The notes beneath the pieces are model-generated. The model searched no databases, was not told where the DNA came from, and was given only the letters and a program-made list of their open reading frames with translations. This document shows positions 33,308-42,224 of a stretch of DNA of 45,903 bases, piece after piece. How positions within the stretch are numbered: position 1 is the first letter of the stretch; each line of letters starts with the position of its first letter. The translations under genes were made by a program, and so were the position numbers. Source of the DNA: Nevskia sp. (lineage in GTDB: Bacteria > Pseudomonadota > Gammaproteobacteria > Nevskiales > Nevskiaceae); the NCBI GenBank assembly GCA_016779605.1, contig JADHNH010000017.1, positions 1 through 45,903 on the forward strand. The letters run 5' to 3'.

Positions 33308-33976
33308 TTGACCAAGTCCAAATCCTCCCGGGCGCTCGGGCCCGGCGCCGTCATTTCGCTGGCGCTGCACGCGGTGCTGATCCTGGTGCTGCTCAACATC
33401 GTGCATCCGACGTTGCTGATCCAGCAGAAAGCCAAGACCATCTCGACCATCGTGCTGCAGCCGCCGCCGCCCCCGCCACCGCCGCCGCCGCCGAAGAAGC
33501 CGCCGCCGCCCCCGCCGAAGGAGCCGCCCAAGCCGATTCCGACGCCGCCGCAGCCGCAGCAGATCATCACCAAGGCCGAGGTGACCACGCCCAACGTGCC
33601 AACGGTGCCGCCGCCCCCGCCACCGGCACCGCCGGCGCCGCCGCAGCCGGCGCCGCGCGTGATCGGCACCGGCGTGCCCACCGCCTACTACAACACCCTG
33701 CAGTCCCTGATCGGCTCCAACGTGCAGTACCCGATCAAGTCGCAGCGGGCCGGCGAGGAAGGCACCTGCCGGGTGAACGTGACCATTTCGCGCGACGGCA
33801 CCATCGAGGAAGTGCAGCTCACCGACAAGGCCGGCTTCGTGGCGCTGGACGCGGAGTGCCGCAATGTGTTTTCGCGCATCGTCAAGTTCCCGCCGGTGCC
33901 GGAGGGCGTTTCGCCGGGCATCACCGACTTCAGGATCGAGCTGCCGATCAACTTCAACCTGACCGAAGCGCAGTAG
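33308..33976 (+). CDS. tonB: Energy transducer TonB
   Basis: The 222-residue protein spans the inner membrane once (VISLALHAVLILVLLNIVHPTLL) and has the SxxxH motif (S-L-A-L-H) that is needed for coupling to ExbB/ExbD. A periplasm-spanning Pro-rich linker follows, with runs of 11 and 6 prolines divided by lysines (residues ~52-115). The C-terminal TonB domain contains GEEGTCRVNVTISRDGTIEEVQL and ends PEGVSPGITDFRIELPINF. It starts with TTG (33308), 17 nt after the second exbD; an AGCAAG ribosome site is weak. An intrinsic terminator ends the operon. Confidence 0.95.
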   Translation: MTKSKSSRALGPGAVISLALHAVLILVLLNIVHPTLLIQQKAKTISTIVLQPPPPPPPPPPPKKPPPPPPKEPPKPIPTPPQPQQIITKAEVTTPNVPTVPPPPPPAPPAPPQPAPRVIGTGVPTAYYNTLQSLIGSNVQYPIKSQRAGEEGTCRVNVTISRDGTIEEVQLTDKAGFVALDAECRNVFSRIVKFPPVPEGVSPGITDFRIELPINFNLTEAQ

Positions 33977-33991
33977 GCGCGGCATTTGACC

Positions 33992-34019
33992 AGGGGCGGC
34001 CCTCGGGCCGCCCCTTTTT
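33992..34019 (+). terminator. Intrinsic terminator of the tonB operon
   Basis: GGGGCGGC (33993-34000), a CCTCGG loop and GCCGCCCC (34007-34014) form a GC-rich 8-bp stem, followed by TTTTT (34015-34019). It begins 16 nt after the tonB stop. The remaining ~195 bp before gap hold its promoter, but no strong hexamer pair stands out (TTGACT at 34136-34141 is the best -35). Confidence 0.92.
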
Positions 34020-34213
34020 CATGCCCGCGCGGGCGTCCAGGCACTGCGGCTTGTCGTAAAATGGCCGCGCTGCCCGCGGCTTGCGGCATGGTGCTTGCAG
34101 CCGCCGGGCACGTCGATTGCCGCAAGGCAGGTCGATTGACTTACATCATTTGCCCAGCCCTGGCGCCGGATTATCTTGGCGCCACTGCGAAATTGTCCAT
34201 TAAAGGGATCGTC

Positions 34214-35224
34214 ATGACAGTCAAAGTCGGCATCAACGGTTATGGCCGCATCGGCCGCAACGTCCTGCGCGCGCTGTACGAAAGCGGCCGCAAGGACATC
34301 CAGATCGTGGCGGTCAACGACCTCGGCCCGGCGGAAACCAACGCCCACCTGACGCGCCACGACACGGCGCACGGCCCGTTCCCGGGCACCGTGAGCGTCG
34401 ATGGCGACAGCCTGGTGGTCAACGGCGACCGCATCAAGGTGCTGGCGCAGCGCGACCCGTCCAAGCTGCCCTGGGGCGAGCTGGGCGTGGACGTGGTGCT
34501 GGAATGCACCGGCTTCTTCACCAGCAAGGCCAAGGCCGGCGCGCACCTGGCCGGCGGCGCGAAAAAAGTGGTCATCTCGGCGCCCGGCGGCGCCGACGTC
34601 GACGCCACCATCGTCTACGGCGTCAACCACCAGAGCCTGAAGGCCGGCCAGACGGTGATCTCCAACGCCTCCTGCACCACCAACTGCCTGGCGCCGCTGG
34701 TCAAGCCGCTGCACGACAAGATCGGCGTGGTCAACGGCCTGATGACGACCATCCACTCGTTCACCAACGACCAGGTGCTGACCGACGTCTTCCACGAAGA
34801 CCTGCGCCGCGCCCGCGCCGCCGCGCACAACATGATCCCGACCAAGACCGGCGCCGCCGCCGCGGTGGGCCTGGTGCTGCCGGAGCTGAACGGCAAGCTC
34901 GACGGCTTCGCCATCCGCGTGCCGACGATCAACGTCTCCATCGTGGACCTGTCGTTCATCGCCGCGCGCGACACCGACGCCAAGGAAGTCAACGCGATCA
35001 TGAAGGCCGCCGCCGCCGACGGCCCGCTCAAGGGCATCCTCAAGTACAACGACGCGCCGCTGGTCTCCAGCGACTTCAACCACAACCCGGCCTCGTCGGT
35101 GTTCGACTCCACCCTGACCAAGGTCTCCGGCCGCCTAGTCAAGGTCACCTCGTGGTACGACAACGAGTGGGGTTTCTCCAACCGCATGCTGGATACGACG
35201 GTCGCTTTCGCCAAGGCCGGCTGA
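34214..35224 (+). CDS. gap: Glyceraldehyde-3-phosphate dehydrogenase (type I)
   Basis: The 336-residue NAD-dependent enzyme has the Rossmann start [20 protein letters not shown]. The catalytic Cys154 lies in [13 protein letters not shown]. The Pi/substrate region is [22 protein letters not shown], and the C-terminal [15 protein letters not shown] is standard. It catalyses the oxidative step of glycolysis, in reverse for gluconeogenesis. The ATG at 34214 is chosen ([11 protein letters not shown]) with AAAGGGA before it; the open frame upstream is non-coding. It is followed after a heptamer hairpin by pgk. Confidence 0.98.
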   Translation: MTVKVGINGYGRIGRNVLRALYESGRKDIQIVAVNDLGPAETNAHLTRHDTAHGPFPGTVSVDGDSLVVNGDRIKVLAQRDPSKLPWGELGVDVVLECTGFFTSKAKAGAHLAGGAKKVVISAPGGADVDATIVYGVNHQSLKAGQTVISNASCTTNCLAPLVKPLHDKIGVVNGLMTTIHSFTNDQVLTDVFHEDLRRARAAAHNMIPTKTGAAAAVGLVLPELNGKLDGFAIRVPTINVSIVDLSFIAARDTDAKEVNAIMKAAAADGPLKGILKYNDAPLVSSDFNHNPASSVFDSTLTKVSGRLVKVTSWYDNEWGFSNRMLDTTVAFAKAG

Positions 35225-35240
35225 AGCCGGCCTTGGCGAA

Positions 35241-35327
35241 CGGGAATCGGCAATCGGGAGACGGGAATCGTAGAAGCGGGCGGCTTTACGCCTTTAACGA
35301 TTCCCGATTCTCAATTCCCGATTCCCG
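35241..35327. repeat. Heptamer-tandem hairpin 5 (gap / pgk gap)
   Basis: The left arm is CGGGAAT, CGGCAAT, CGGGAGA, CGGGAAT (35241-35268). The right arm is ATTCCCG, ATTCTCA, ATTCCCG, ATTCCCG (35300-35327). The loop is about 30 nt. It fills most of the 130-bp gap between gap and pgk, starting 17 nt after the gap stop. Confidence 0.9.
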
Positions 35328-35354
35328 TCTTTTCCCGAAATCCGGAGCACTCCG

Positions 35355-36536
35355 ATGAACATCCTGCGCATGTCCGACCTGGATCTAAAGGGCAAACGCC
35401 TGCTGATCCGCCAGGACCTCAACGTGCCGCTGCACGACGGCAAGATCACGTCCGACGCGCGCCTGCGCGCCTCGCTGCCGACCCTGCAGCTGGCCCTGGC
35501 CAAGGGCGCCAGCGCGCTGGTGGTGTCGCACCTGGGGCGGCCCAAGGCCGGGCAGTTCGACCCGCAGTTCTCGCTGGCGCCGGTGGCGGCCTGGTTCGCC
35601 GAAAAGTTGGGCCGGCCGGTGCCGCTGGTGAGCGACTGGCTGGGCGGCGCCAAGCTGGAGCCCGGGCAGATCGCGATCGGCGAAAACACCCGTTTCCTCA
35701 AGGGCGAGAAGGACGACGACGAGGCGCTGGCGCGCAGGATGGCGGCGCTGTGCGACGTCTACGTGATGGACGCCTTCGGCACCGCCCACCGCGCCGAGGC
35801 TTCCACCCATGGCGTGGCGCGGTTCGCGCCGCTGGCCTGCGCCGGCCCGCTGCTGGCGGCGGAGCTGGATGCGCTGGGCAAGGCGCTGGCGCATCCCAAG
35901 CGGCCGCTGGCGGTGATCGTGGGCGGCTCCAAGGTGTCGGGCAAGCTGGACCTGCTGGGCAACCTGGCCGACATCGCCGACCAGCTGATCATCGGCGGCG
36001 GCATCGCCAACACCTTCCTGGCGGCGGCCGGCTACAAGGTCGGCAAGTCGCTGCACGAGCCGGACATGCTGGACATGGCGCGCTCGATCCAGGCCAAGAT
36101 CCGCGCCCGCGGCGGCGAGATCCCGCTGCCAGAAGACGTGGTCGTGGCCACCGAGCTGTCGGCCGAGGCCCATGCGCAGGTGCGCGCGGTGGCCGAGGTG
36201 CAGCCCGACGAGATGATCCTCGACATCGGCCCGAAGACCTGTGCGAAGCTGGCCGGACTGCTGAAGAACTGCGGCACCGTCGTCTGGAACGGCCCGGTGG
36301 GCGTGTTCGAGTACGACGCCTTTGCCGGCGGCACCAAGGCGGTGGCGCAGGCCATCGCCGACAGCCAGGCGTTCTCGCTGGCTGGCGGCGGCGACACGCT
36401 GGCGGCCATCGACAAGTTCGGCGTGGCCGGGCGGATTTCCTACATTTCCACCGGCGGCGGCGCCTTCCTCGAGTTCCTCGAAGGCAAGAAGCTGCCGGCG
36501 GTGGCGGCGCTGGAGGCGCGCGCCGCCACCGGCTGA
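35355..36536 (+). CDS. pgk: Phosphoglycerate kinase
   Basis: The 393-residue two-domain kinase transfers phosphate from 1,3-bisphosphoglycerate to ADP. N-domain substrate motifs are [26 protein letters not shown] and [12 protein letters not shown]. The hinge and nucleotide-domain motifs are [28 protein letters not shown] and the GGGDTLAA loop (Ser is more usual than Thr). GGAG lies ~8 nt before the ATG at 35355. It ends 10 bp from the convergent small secreted-protein gene. No pyk or fba follows. Confidence 0.98.
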   Translation: MNILRMSDLDLKGKRLLIRQDLNVPLHDGKITSDARLRASLPTLQLALAKGASALVVSHLGRPKAGQFDPQFSLAPVAAWFAEKLGRPVPLVSDWLGGAKLEPGQIAIGENTRFLKGEKDDDEALARRMAALCDVYVMDAFGTAHRAEASTHGVARFAPLACAGPLLAAELDALGKALAHPKRPLAVIVGGSKVSGKLDLLGNLADIADQLIIGGGIANTFLAAAGYKVGKSLHEPDMLDMARSIQAKIRARGGEIPLPEDVVVATELSAEAHAQVRAVAEVQPDEMILDIGPKTCAKLAGLLKNCGTVVWNGPVGVFEYDAFAGGTKAVAQAIADSQAFSLAGGGDTLAAIDKFGVAGRISYISTGGGAFLEFLEGKKLPAVAALEARAATG

Positions 36537-36546
36537 AGCGGCGCCG

Positions 36547-36885
36547 CTACTTGTCGGCGGCCGCCTTCATCGCGGCGTTGGCGCGGTCGCGGTAGTCGTT
36601 GGCGTCCTTCACCGCGGCATTGGCCGCGTCGATGTGCTTCTGCGACATCACCTGCTGCGCGTCCACGTAATCCTTGATGCACTGCTGGTAGGCGTCGTAC
36701 TTTTCGGTGAACTCGGTCGGGTCGTCGACCTTGCGCACGGCGCTGGGCAGGATCGGCTTCTTGCACTTGGGCGGCGCGGTGGAATCCTGCGCCGCGGCGC
36801 TGTCGGAATCGGGCGCATCGGCAGCCACGGCCGAAAAGCCGGTTGCCAGCGCGAGCACGCAGGCCAGTGCAGCGAATCTCTTCAT
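36547..36885 (-). CDS. Small secreted protein, function unknown
   Basis: The 112-residue protein has a clear signal peptide (MKRFAALACVLALATGFSAVAA, then DAPDSDS). The mature part has an acidic Ser/Ala stretch, then PPKCKKPILPS and YDAYQQCIKDYVD, whose two cysteines probably form a disulfide. It ends in an Ala/Asp/Lys-rich amphipathic helix. The family is not recognised. AGAAGGAA lies 6 nt before the ATG at 36885; an open frame upstream to 36987 is not signal-like. It is convergent with pgk and divergent from lemA across 137 bp. Confidence 0.75.
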   Translation of the reverse strand: MKRFAALACVLALATGFSAVAADAPDSDSAAAQDSTAPPKCKKPILPSAVRKVDDPTEFTEKYDAYQQCIKDYVDAQQVMSQKHIDAANAAVKDANDYRDRANAAMKAAADK

Positions 36886-37022
36886 GGCGGTTCCTTCTGG
36901 ACGGGATCGGCAAGGCTCGGCGGCCAGGCCGCACCTGGGGCCGCCGCCGGCTTTACCTTGACCGCGTAATCGTACCAAACTGGGCATCCGGCCACGGCGC
37001 CGGCATTCCCGAGGTGCGATCC

Positions 37023-37634
37023 ATGCGGCAACGGCTGCTGTCGGTGTTTGCGATCCTTCTCACCGTTTCCCTGTCCGGCTGCGGCTACAACACCATCCAG
37101 CGGCAGGACGAGGCGGTCAAGGCGGCCTGGTCGGAAGTGCTGAACCAGTACCAGCGCCGCGCCGACCTGGTGCCCAACCTGGTCAATACCGTCAAGGGCT
37201 ATGCGGCGCAGGAAGAGCGCGTGCTGACCGAGGTGACGCAGGCGCGCGCCAAGGTGGGCAGCATCCAGGCCACGCCGGAGCTGGTGAACGACCCGCAGGC
37301 GTTCGCCCGCTTCCAGCAGGCCCAGGCCGGGCTGACCAGCGCGCTGTCGCGGCTGCTGGTGGTGTCCGAAAACTATCCCCAGCTCAAGTCCGACGCCGCC
37401 TTCCGCGACCTGCAGGCGCAGCTCGAAGGCACCGAGAACCGTATCACGGTGGCGCGCAACCGCTACATCCAGGCGGTGCAGGAGTACAACGTCACCATCC
37501 GCAGCTTTCCCAGCAACCTGACCGCCAACTTCTTCCACTACGCGCCCAAGCCGAACTTCGCCGTCGAAGACGAAAAGGCCATCGCCCAGCCGCCCAAAGT
37601 GGACTTCAGCCAGCCGCCGCCCAAGCCCAACTGA
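37023..37634 (+). CDS. lemA: LemA-family lipoprotein
   Basis: The 203-residue protein has a lipoprotein signal ending VSLSGC (Cys20), then the LemA core: YNTIQRQDEAVKAAWSEVLNQYQRRADLVPNLVNTVKGYAAQEERVL, long antiparallel helices, and NRYIQAVQEYNVTIRSFPSNL. The C-terminus is Pro/Lys-rich. LemA proteins are membrane-anchored helical bundles of unclear role. They commonly sit, as here, just upstream of TPM-domain proteins (8 nt gap), so they may act together at the envelope. Confidence 0.95.
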   Translation: MRQRLLSVFAILLTVSLSGCGYNTIQRQDEAVKAAWSEVLNQYQRRADLVPNLVNTVKGYAAQEERVLTEVTQARAKVGSIQATPELVNDPQAFARFQQAQAGLTSALSRLLVVSENYPQLKSDAAFRDLQAQLEGTENRITVARNRYIQAVQEYNVTIRSFPSNLTANFFHYAPKPNFAVEDEKAIAQPPKVDFSQPPPKPN

Positions 37635-37642
37635 GCGCAGCC

Positions 37643-38491
37643 ATGCGCGGCATTCCACGCATCGTCGCCTGGCTGGCGCTGGCCCTGTGCGCCGCGGCGC
37701 CGGCGCACGCGCAGGTTCCGGTGCCGGCGCTGCAGGCGCGCGTGACCGACCTGACCGGTACGCTGAGCGGCGAGCAGTCCTCCGCCCTCGAGGAAAAGCT
37801 CGCCGCCTTCGAACGTGACAAGGGCAGCCAGGTGGCGGTGCTGCTGGTGCCGAGCACGCAGCCCGAGACCATCGAGCAGTACGGCATCCGCGTGGCGCAG
37901 GCCTGGAAGCTCGGCCGCAAGGGGGTGGACGACGGCGCCATCCTGATCGTCGCCAAGGACGACCACCGCATGCGCATCGAAGTGGGCTACGGCCTGGAAG
38001 GCGCGCTCACCGACGCCACCGCCAAGCGCATCATCAGCGAGGATATCGCGCCGCGGTTCAAGCAGGGCGACTATTACCAGGGCATCGATGCCGGCGTGGA
38101 GCGCATGCTCAAGGTGATCCAGGGCGAGCCCTTGCCGGCGCCCGCGCGCACCGGCCTGCCCGGCAAGCCGTTGGCCGGCACCTGGCTGATCGCACTGATC
38201 TTCGTGGTGCTGTTCGGCGCGGCCATGCGCAGCTTCAAGGGTGCGCTGGCGGCGGGCGGCATCGTCGGCGCGATCGTCTGGTTCGCCACCGGCGTGCTGG
38301 CGGTGGCCGGCATCGCCGCGGTGATCGGCTTCCTGGTGAGCCTGGTGTTCTGGCTGGGCAGCTCCGGCGGCGGCTGGGGCGGCCCCTATCGTGGCTACGG
38401 GGGCGGCTACCGCGGCGGCGGCTTCGGCGGCGGCGGCTTCTCCGGCGGCGGCGGCGGCTTCGGTGGCGGCGGCGCCTCGGGGAGCTGGTAG
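37643..38491 (+). CDS. TPM-domain (YgcG-like) membrane protein
   Basis: The 282-residue protein has a signal peptide (MRGIPRIVAWLALALCAAAPAHA). A TPM/YgcG-type domain (about 28-160) contains VTDLTGTLSGEQSSALEEKLAAFE and MRIEVGYGLEGALTDATAKRIISE. Two or three C-terminal membrane helices follow, and a Gly/Ser/Tyr-rich tail (GGGYRGGGFGGGGFSGGG) ends in SW. TPM domains are exposed on the membrane surface; phosphatase activity has been shown for some relatives. It lies in an apparent operon lemA - this gene - 38496, with 4 nt to the next start. Confidence 0.92.
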   Translation: MRGIPRIVAWLALALCAAAPAHAQVPVPALQARVTDLTGTLSGEQSSALEEKLAAFERDKGSQVAVLLVPSTQPETIEQYGIRVAQAWKLGRKGVDDGAILIVAKDDHRMRIEVGYGLEGALTDATAKRIISEDIAPRFKQGDYYQGIDAGVERMLKVIQGEPLPAPARTGLPGKPLAGTWLIALIFVVLFGAAMRSFKGALAAGGIVGAIVWFATGVLAVAGIAAVIGFLVSLVFWLGSSGGGWGGPYRGYGGGYRGGGFGGGGFSGGGGGFGGGGASGSW

Positions 38492-38495
38492 GTAG

Positions 38496-38999
38496 ATGGA
38501 CTTCCTGCGCCGGCTGTGGCGGCACCTGGTCACCGGCCATCTGCGGGTGCGCCGCGACTTTCCCGCGGTGGTGCTGGAGCGCATCGAGGCGGCGATCAAG
38601 GATTGCGAAAGCCGGCACGCCGGCGAAATCCGCTTCGCTGTCGAGCCGGCGCTGGCTCCCGCGCAGGTCTGCCGCGGCCTCGCCGCGCGCCAGCGCGCGC
38701 TGGAGGTGTTCTCGCACCTGCGCGTGTGGGATACCGAGCACAACAACGGCGTGCTGGTCTACCTGCTGCTGGCCGACCGCGCGGTGGAGATCGTCGCCGA
38801 CCGCGGCGCCGCCGGCGACCGCGTGGCGCCCGCCGAATGGCAGGCGGTGTGCAGGGCCATGGAGCAGCATTTCCGCGACGGCGAATTCGAGCAGGGCGCG
38901 GTGGCCGGCATCCGCGGCGTGGCCGCGGTGCTGGCGCGGCATCCGCCCGGCCGGCGCGGCACCGGTAACGAACTGCCGGACAAACCGGTTATCCTTTAG
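38496..38999 (+). CDS. TPM-domain protein without signal peptide
   Basis: The 167-residue second TPM-type protein has a basic N-terminus (MDFLRRLWRHLVTGHLRVRRDFP), then ERIEAAIKDCESRHAGEIRFAVEPAL and VWDTEHNNGVLVYLLLADRAVEIVADRGAAGDR, typical of the small TPM family seen next to lemA and ygcG genes. It has no membrane helix or signal, so it is predicted cytoplasmic or peripheral. It is the third gene of the lemA group. The next gene (MoxR ATPase) starts 121 nt later. Confidence 0.88.
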   Translation: MDFLRRLWRHLVTGHLRVRRDFPAVVLERIEAAIKDCESRHAGEIRFAVEPALAPAQVCRGLAARQRALEVFSHLRVWDTEHNNGVLVYLLLADRAVEIVADRGAAGDRVAPAEWQAVCRAMEQHFRDGEFEQGAVAGIRGVAAVLARHPPGRRGTGNELPDKPVIL

Positions 39000-39120
39000 G
39001 CATGGGCGTGCCGCGCAAGCGGCGGAACCCGGCCTTCAGCCAGAGGGCCCTGGAGCCGCCGCACCGGCGTTCGAGCCGATCAATTCAGACCTATTGCCAT
39101 TATTCTCAAGGACCATTCCC

Positions 39121-39963
39121 ATGCGTTTCGAGGGCACCCAATCCTACGTCGCCACCGACGATCTCACGCTCGCGGTCAACGCCGCGGTCACCCTGCAGCG
39201 CCCGCTGCTGGTCAAGGGCGAGCCGGGCACCGGCAAGACGCGGCTGGCGCAGGAAGTGGCGCAGGCGCTGAAGAAGCCCTACTACGAGTGGCATATCAAG
39301 TCCACCACCAAGGCGCAGCAGGGCCTGTACGAGTACGACGCGGTGTCGCGCCTGCGCGACTCGCAGCTCGGCGAGGAAAAGGTCAAGGACATCGCCAACT
39401 ACATCGTCAAGGGCCGCCTGTGGGAGTGCTTCAGCTGCGAGGAGCAGCCGGTGCTGCTGATCGACGAGATCGACAAGGCCGACATCGAGTTCCCCAACGA
39501 CCTGCTGCGCGAGCTGGACCAGATGGCGTTCTACGTCTACGAGACGCGCCAGACCGTGACCGCGCGCCACCGGCCGATCATCATCATCACCAGCAACAAC
39601 GAAAAAGAGCTGCCCGACGCGTTCCTGCGCCGCTGCTTCTTCCACTACATCCGCTTCCCCGATCGCGACACCATGCAGAAGATCGTGGACGTGCACTTCC
39701 CCGACGTGAAGAAGACCCTGCTCAAGGAAGCCATGGAAGTGTTCTTCGGCCTGCGCGACCTGCCGGGCCTGAAGAAGAAGCCCTCCACTTCCGAGCTGCT
39801 GGACTGGCTCAAGCTGCTGATGTCCGACGACATCGACCCGGCGGTGCTGCGCGAGTCCAGCTCCAAGAAGTCGCTGCCGCCGCTGTACGGCGCGCTGCTC
39901 AAGAACGAGCAGGACGTGCACCTGTTCGAGCGCATCGCCTTCATGGCCCGGCGCTCGAACTGA
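39121..39963 (+). CDS. MoxR-family AAA+ ATPase
   Basis: The 280-residue AAA+ protein has Walker A GEPGTGKT (33-40), Walker B VLLIDEID (111-118), sensor 1 IIIITSNNEKELPDAFLRRC and the arginine-finger region RRCFFHYIRFP. MoxR ATPases act as chaperones, usually with a von Willebrand A (CoxE-like) partner encoded next door. Here the next gene is a glutathione transferase and no VWA protein is seen. The ATG at 39121 is chosen because AAGGA is 9 nt upstream; an in-frame ATG at 39094 has no such site. Confidence 0.94.
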   Translation: MRFEGTQSYVATDDLTLAVNAAVTLQRPLLVKGEPGTGKTRLAQEVAQALKKPYYEWHIKSTTKAQQGLYEYDAVSRLRDSQLGEEKVKDIANYIVKGRLWECFSCEEQPVLLIDEIDKADIEFPNDLLRELDQMAFYVYETRQTVTARHRPIIIITSNNEKELPDAFLRRCFFHYIRFPDRDTMQKIVDVHFPDVKKTLLKEAMEVFFGLRDLPGLKKKPSTSELLDWLKLLMSDDIDPAVLRESSSKKSLPPLYGALLKNEQDVHLFERIAFMARRSN

Positions 39964-39988
39964 GGCCGCACCGGCCCGGCGGCGGACG

Positions 39989-40657
39989 ATGGTCACCGTC
40001 CACCATCTGAACAACTCGCGCTCGCAGCGCGTGCTGTGGCTGCTGGAGGAGCTGGGCGTGCCCTACCGGGTGAAGCGCTACGAGCGCGACGCGGCGACCA
40101 TGCTCGCGCCCACCGCGCTCAAGGCGGTGCACCCGCTGGGCAAGTCGCCGGTGATCGACGACGACGGCACCGTGGTCGCCGAATCCGGCGCCATCGTCGA
40201 ATACCTGGTGGGGCGCTACGGCAACGGCCGCCTGGCGCCCGCGCCGGGCACGCCCGAGCGCCTGCGCTACACCTACTGGCTGCATTACGCCGAAGGCTCG
40301 CTGATGCCGCTGCTGGTGATGAAGCTGCTGTTCGGCCGGGTGCTGCGGGCGCCGATGCCGTTTTTCGCCCGGCCGGTGGCGCGCCGCATCGTCGCCGGCC
40401 TGGAGGGCGGCTACGTCGGTCCCAACCTGGCGCGCCACCTGGACTACGTGGAAAGCGAGCTGGCCGCGCACCCCTGGTTCGCCGGCGCCGAGTTCAGCGC
40501 CGCCGACATCCAGATGAGCTTCCCGCTGGAAGCCGCCGCCGCCCGCGCCGGCGGCGCGCCGCGGCCGAAGACCCGCGCCTTCCTGGAATGCATCCATGCC
40601 ATGCCGTCCTACCTGCGGGCGCTCGAGGCCGGCGGCCCCTACGCGCTGCTGAGCTGA
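39989..40657 (+). CDS. Glutathione S-transferase family protein
   Basis: The 222-residue protein has an N-terminal thioredoxin-like domain (VHHLNNSRSQRVLWLLEELGVPYRVKRY, then HPLGKSPVIDDDGTVVAESGAIVEYLV). The cis-Pro glutathione loop is KSPVI and the ESGAI motif binds the glutathione glutamyl end; Ser12 is the likely catalytic residue. A helical C-terminal domain follows (SAADIQMSFPLEAAA). The substrate is unknown. It starts 25 nt after the MoxR stop and 23 nt before the DUF924 gene. Confidence 0.93.
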   Translation: MVTVHHLNNSRSQRVLWLLEELGVPYRVKRYERDAATMLAPTALKAVHPLGKSPVIDDDGTVVAESGAIVEYLVGRYGNGRLAPAPGTPERLRYTYWLHYAEGSLMPLLVMKLLFGRVLRAPMPFFARPVARRIVAGLEGGYVGPNLARHLDYVESELAAHPWFAGAEFSAADIQMSFPLEAAAARAGGAPRPKTRAFLECIHAMPSYLRALEAGGPYALLS

Positions 40658-40680
40658 AGGCTGCCGGCGCCATATTCGCC

Positions 40681-41286
40681 ATGCCCGCCTCGCCCGACGC
40701 GCAGGCCGTGCTCCGCTTCTGGTTCGGCGAGGCGGACGACGACGCCGAGGTGGCGCGCAGCCGGAACGACCTGTGGTGGAACGCCACGCCCGAGGCGGAC
40801 CACACGGTCGCCGAACGCTTCGGCGCGCTGCACCGGGATGCGGCGGCCGGCACGCTGGACCCCTGGGCCGCCACGCCGCGCGGCCGGCTTGCGCTGATCG
40901 TGGTGCTCGACCAGTTCTCGCGCCATCTGTTCCGCGACCGGCCGCAAGCCTTCGCGCACGACCCAGCCGCGCGCCGCCTGTGCCTGGACGGACTGGCGGG
41001 CGGCGCGGACCAGGCGCTGCGCGCGATCGAGCGCGTGTTCTTTTACATGCCGCTGATGCACTCCGAAGCGATCGCGGACCAGGCCCGCTCGGTGCAGCTC
41101 AACGAGGCCCTGATCGAGTCCGCACCGGATTCCTGCCGGCCGATCCTGCGCAGCTATGCGGCCTACGCCCGCGGCCACCGCGACCTGGTCGAGCGCTTCG
41201 GCCGGTTTCCGCATCGGAACGCGATCCTCGGGCGGCCGGCCACCGACGAGGAAGCGGCGTATCTTGCCGGGGAAGGGGCGCTCTAG
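40681..41286 (+). CDS. DUF924-family protein
   Basis: The 201-residue all-helical protein shows the family pattern: AQAVLRFWFGEADDDAE, LWWNATPEADHTVAERF, RGRLALIVVLDQFSRHLFRDRPQAFAHD (about 64-95), FFYMPLMHSEAIADQ, and the C-terminal RFGRFPHRNAILGRPATDEEAAYL. The biochemical role is not known. It is co-directional with the GST gene and possibly in the same operon. Its end faces the TetR gene at 41464 across 177 bp that hold a palindromic repeat and no gene. Confidence 0.93.
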   Translation: MPASPDAQAVLRFWFGEADDDAEVARSRNDLWWNATPEADHTVAERFGALHRDAAAGTLDPWAATPRGRLALIVVLDQFSRHLFRDRPQAFAHDPAARRLCLDGLAGGADQALRAIERVFFYMPLMHSEAIADQARSVQLNEALIESAPDSCRPILRSYAAYARGHRDLVERFGRFPHRNAILGRPATDEEAAYLAGEGAL

Positions 41287-41320
41287 AGCAACTTTCGTTT
41301 AGTTGCAGACATTTTTGATT

Positions 41321-41379
41321 TGTCATTACTCCGCGCAGCGAAGAATCTGGCCAGATCCTTCGCTGCGCTCAGGATGACA
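41321..41379. repeat. Palindromic extragenic repeat (copy 2, well preserved)
   Basis: A 30-nt left arm beginning TGTCATT and passing through GCGCAGCGAAG to CTGG meets its near-complement (CCAG ... CTTCGCTGCGC ... ATGACA) with no loop. It is a 59-nt near-perfect palindrome in the convergent gap between the DUF924 and TetR genes. A decayed copy lies at 5063-5114. Elements of this look (TCATTC..GCGAAG..CTTCGC..GAATGA) are widespread in bacterial genomes. Confidence 0.85.
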
Positions 41380-41463
41380 GGAATGTATGCAATTGAATCG
41401 AAAATGGTCTAGACCGCGCGTTGCGCCGCCCCGCCGCATCGCCGTCCCAGGCGCAAGACTTTG

Positions 41464-42219
41464 CTATTTTCCCCCGATCGCTCCAGGCAGCCGGGGCACC
41501 GTTTCCAGCCGCGCATCGCCGAACACCACCGGCAGCAGCTTGCGGGCGCGCTGCATGCGCTTGAGGATGCGCTCGCGCTCCGCGCCGTGCGCCACCGTCA
41601 GCAGCAGCAGCGCGGTGCCCAGGGCGTAATTCGCGCGCATCGGCTCGTCGCCGATCTCGTTCTGCACCCACAGCGTGGTGATGCCCAGCGCGTGGATCAT
41701 CAGCTCGCGCGCCAGGTGGTCGGCGTCGATGAAGTCCGGCAGGCCGCGCGCGTGCGCCGGCTCCAGCGCGTTGCGCCACAGCTTCGCCGACTGCTTCAGC
41801 AGCACCGCGCGCGATTCCGGCTCGTCGGCGCCGAGCAGCGCCCGCCACAGCGGGCGGTAAAACGCCGACTCGGCGGCGAAGCTGCGCGTCAGCGTGTCCA
41901 CCATGTCCAGCACCTGCTCCAGCGGCTCGGCCGCGGCCGCCCGCCGCTCGGCGGCGCGCGCACGCGCCAGCGCGCGGTTCAGCACCGCGTACAGGATCGC
42001 CGCCTTGCTGCCGAACAGCGCGTACGGCGTGGTCTGGCTCATCTCCGCGCGCTCGGCCAGCAGCACCATGGAGAACTCGGTGCCGCCGCTTTGGCGCAGC
42101 AGCGCCTCGGCGGCGTCCAGCAGGCGCTCGCGGCGCGCCAGGCGCTGCCGCTCGCGCAGCGGCAGCGACGGCGGCCCGGCTTGGTGCCGGGCCGCCCGCT
42201 CCGGGGTCGGCGTGGCCAC
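41464..42219 (-). CDS. TetR-family transcriptional regulator
   Basis: The helix-turn-helix is clear: RERLLDAAEALLRQSGGTEFSMVLLAERAEMSQTTPYALFGSKAAILYAVLNRAL at about residues 30-85. The ligand domain is helical and variable. I place the start at GTG 42219 (MATPTPERAARHQ, 251 residues), 5 nt after the stop of the flavin monooxygenase gene; no ATG is available in this stretch. It is the second gene of that operon and probably represses it through the palindrome at 43382-43403. The pairing of regulator and operator is inference. Confidence 0.88.
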   Translation of the reverse strand: MATPTPERAARHQAGPPSLPLRERQRLARRERLLDAAEALLRQSGGTEFSMVLLAERAEMSQTTPYALFGSKAAILYAVLNRALARARAAERRAAAAEPLEQVLDMVDTLTRSFAAESAFYRPLWRALLGADEPESRAVLLKQSAKLWRNALEPAHARGLPDFIDADHLARELMIHALGITTLWVQNEIGDEPMRANYALGTALLLLTVAHGAERERILKRMQRARKLLPVVFGDARLETVPRLPGAIGGK

Positions 42220-42224
42220 CGCGC

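Noticed and set aside
33470..33620. Proline-codon-rich tract looking like a microsatellite or frameshift hotspot
   Set aside because: It is the normal Pro-Lys periplasmic linker of TonB; the frame is intact from membrane helix to C-terminal domain.
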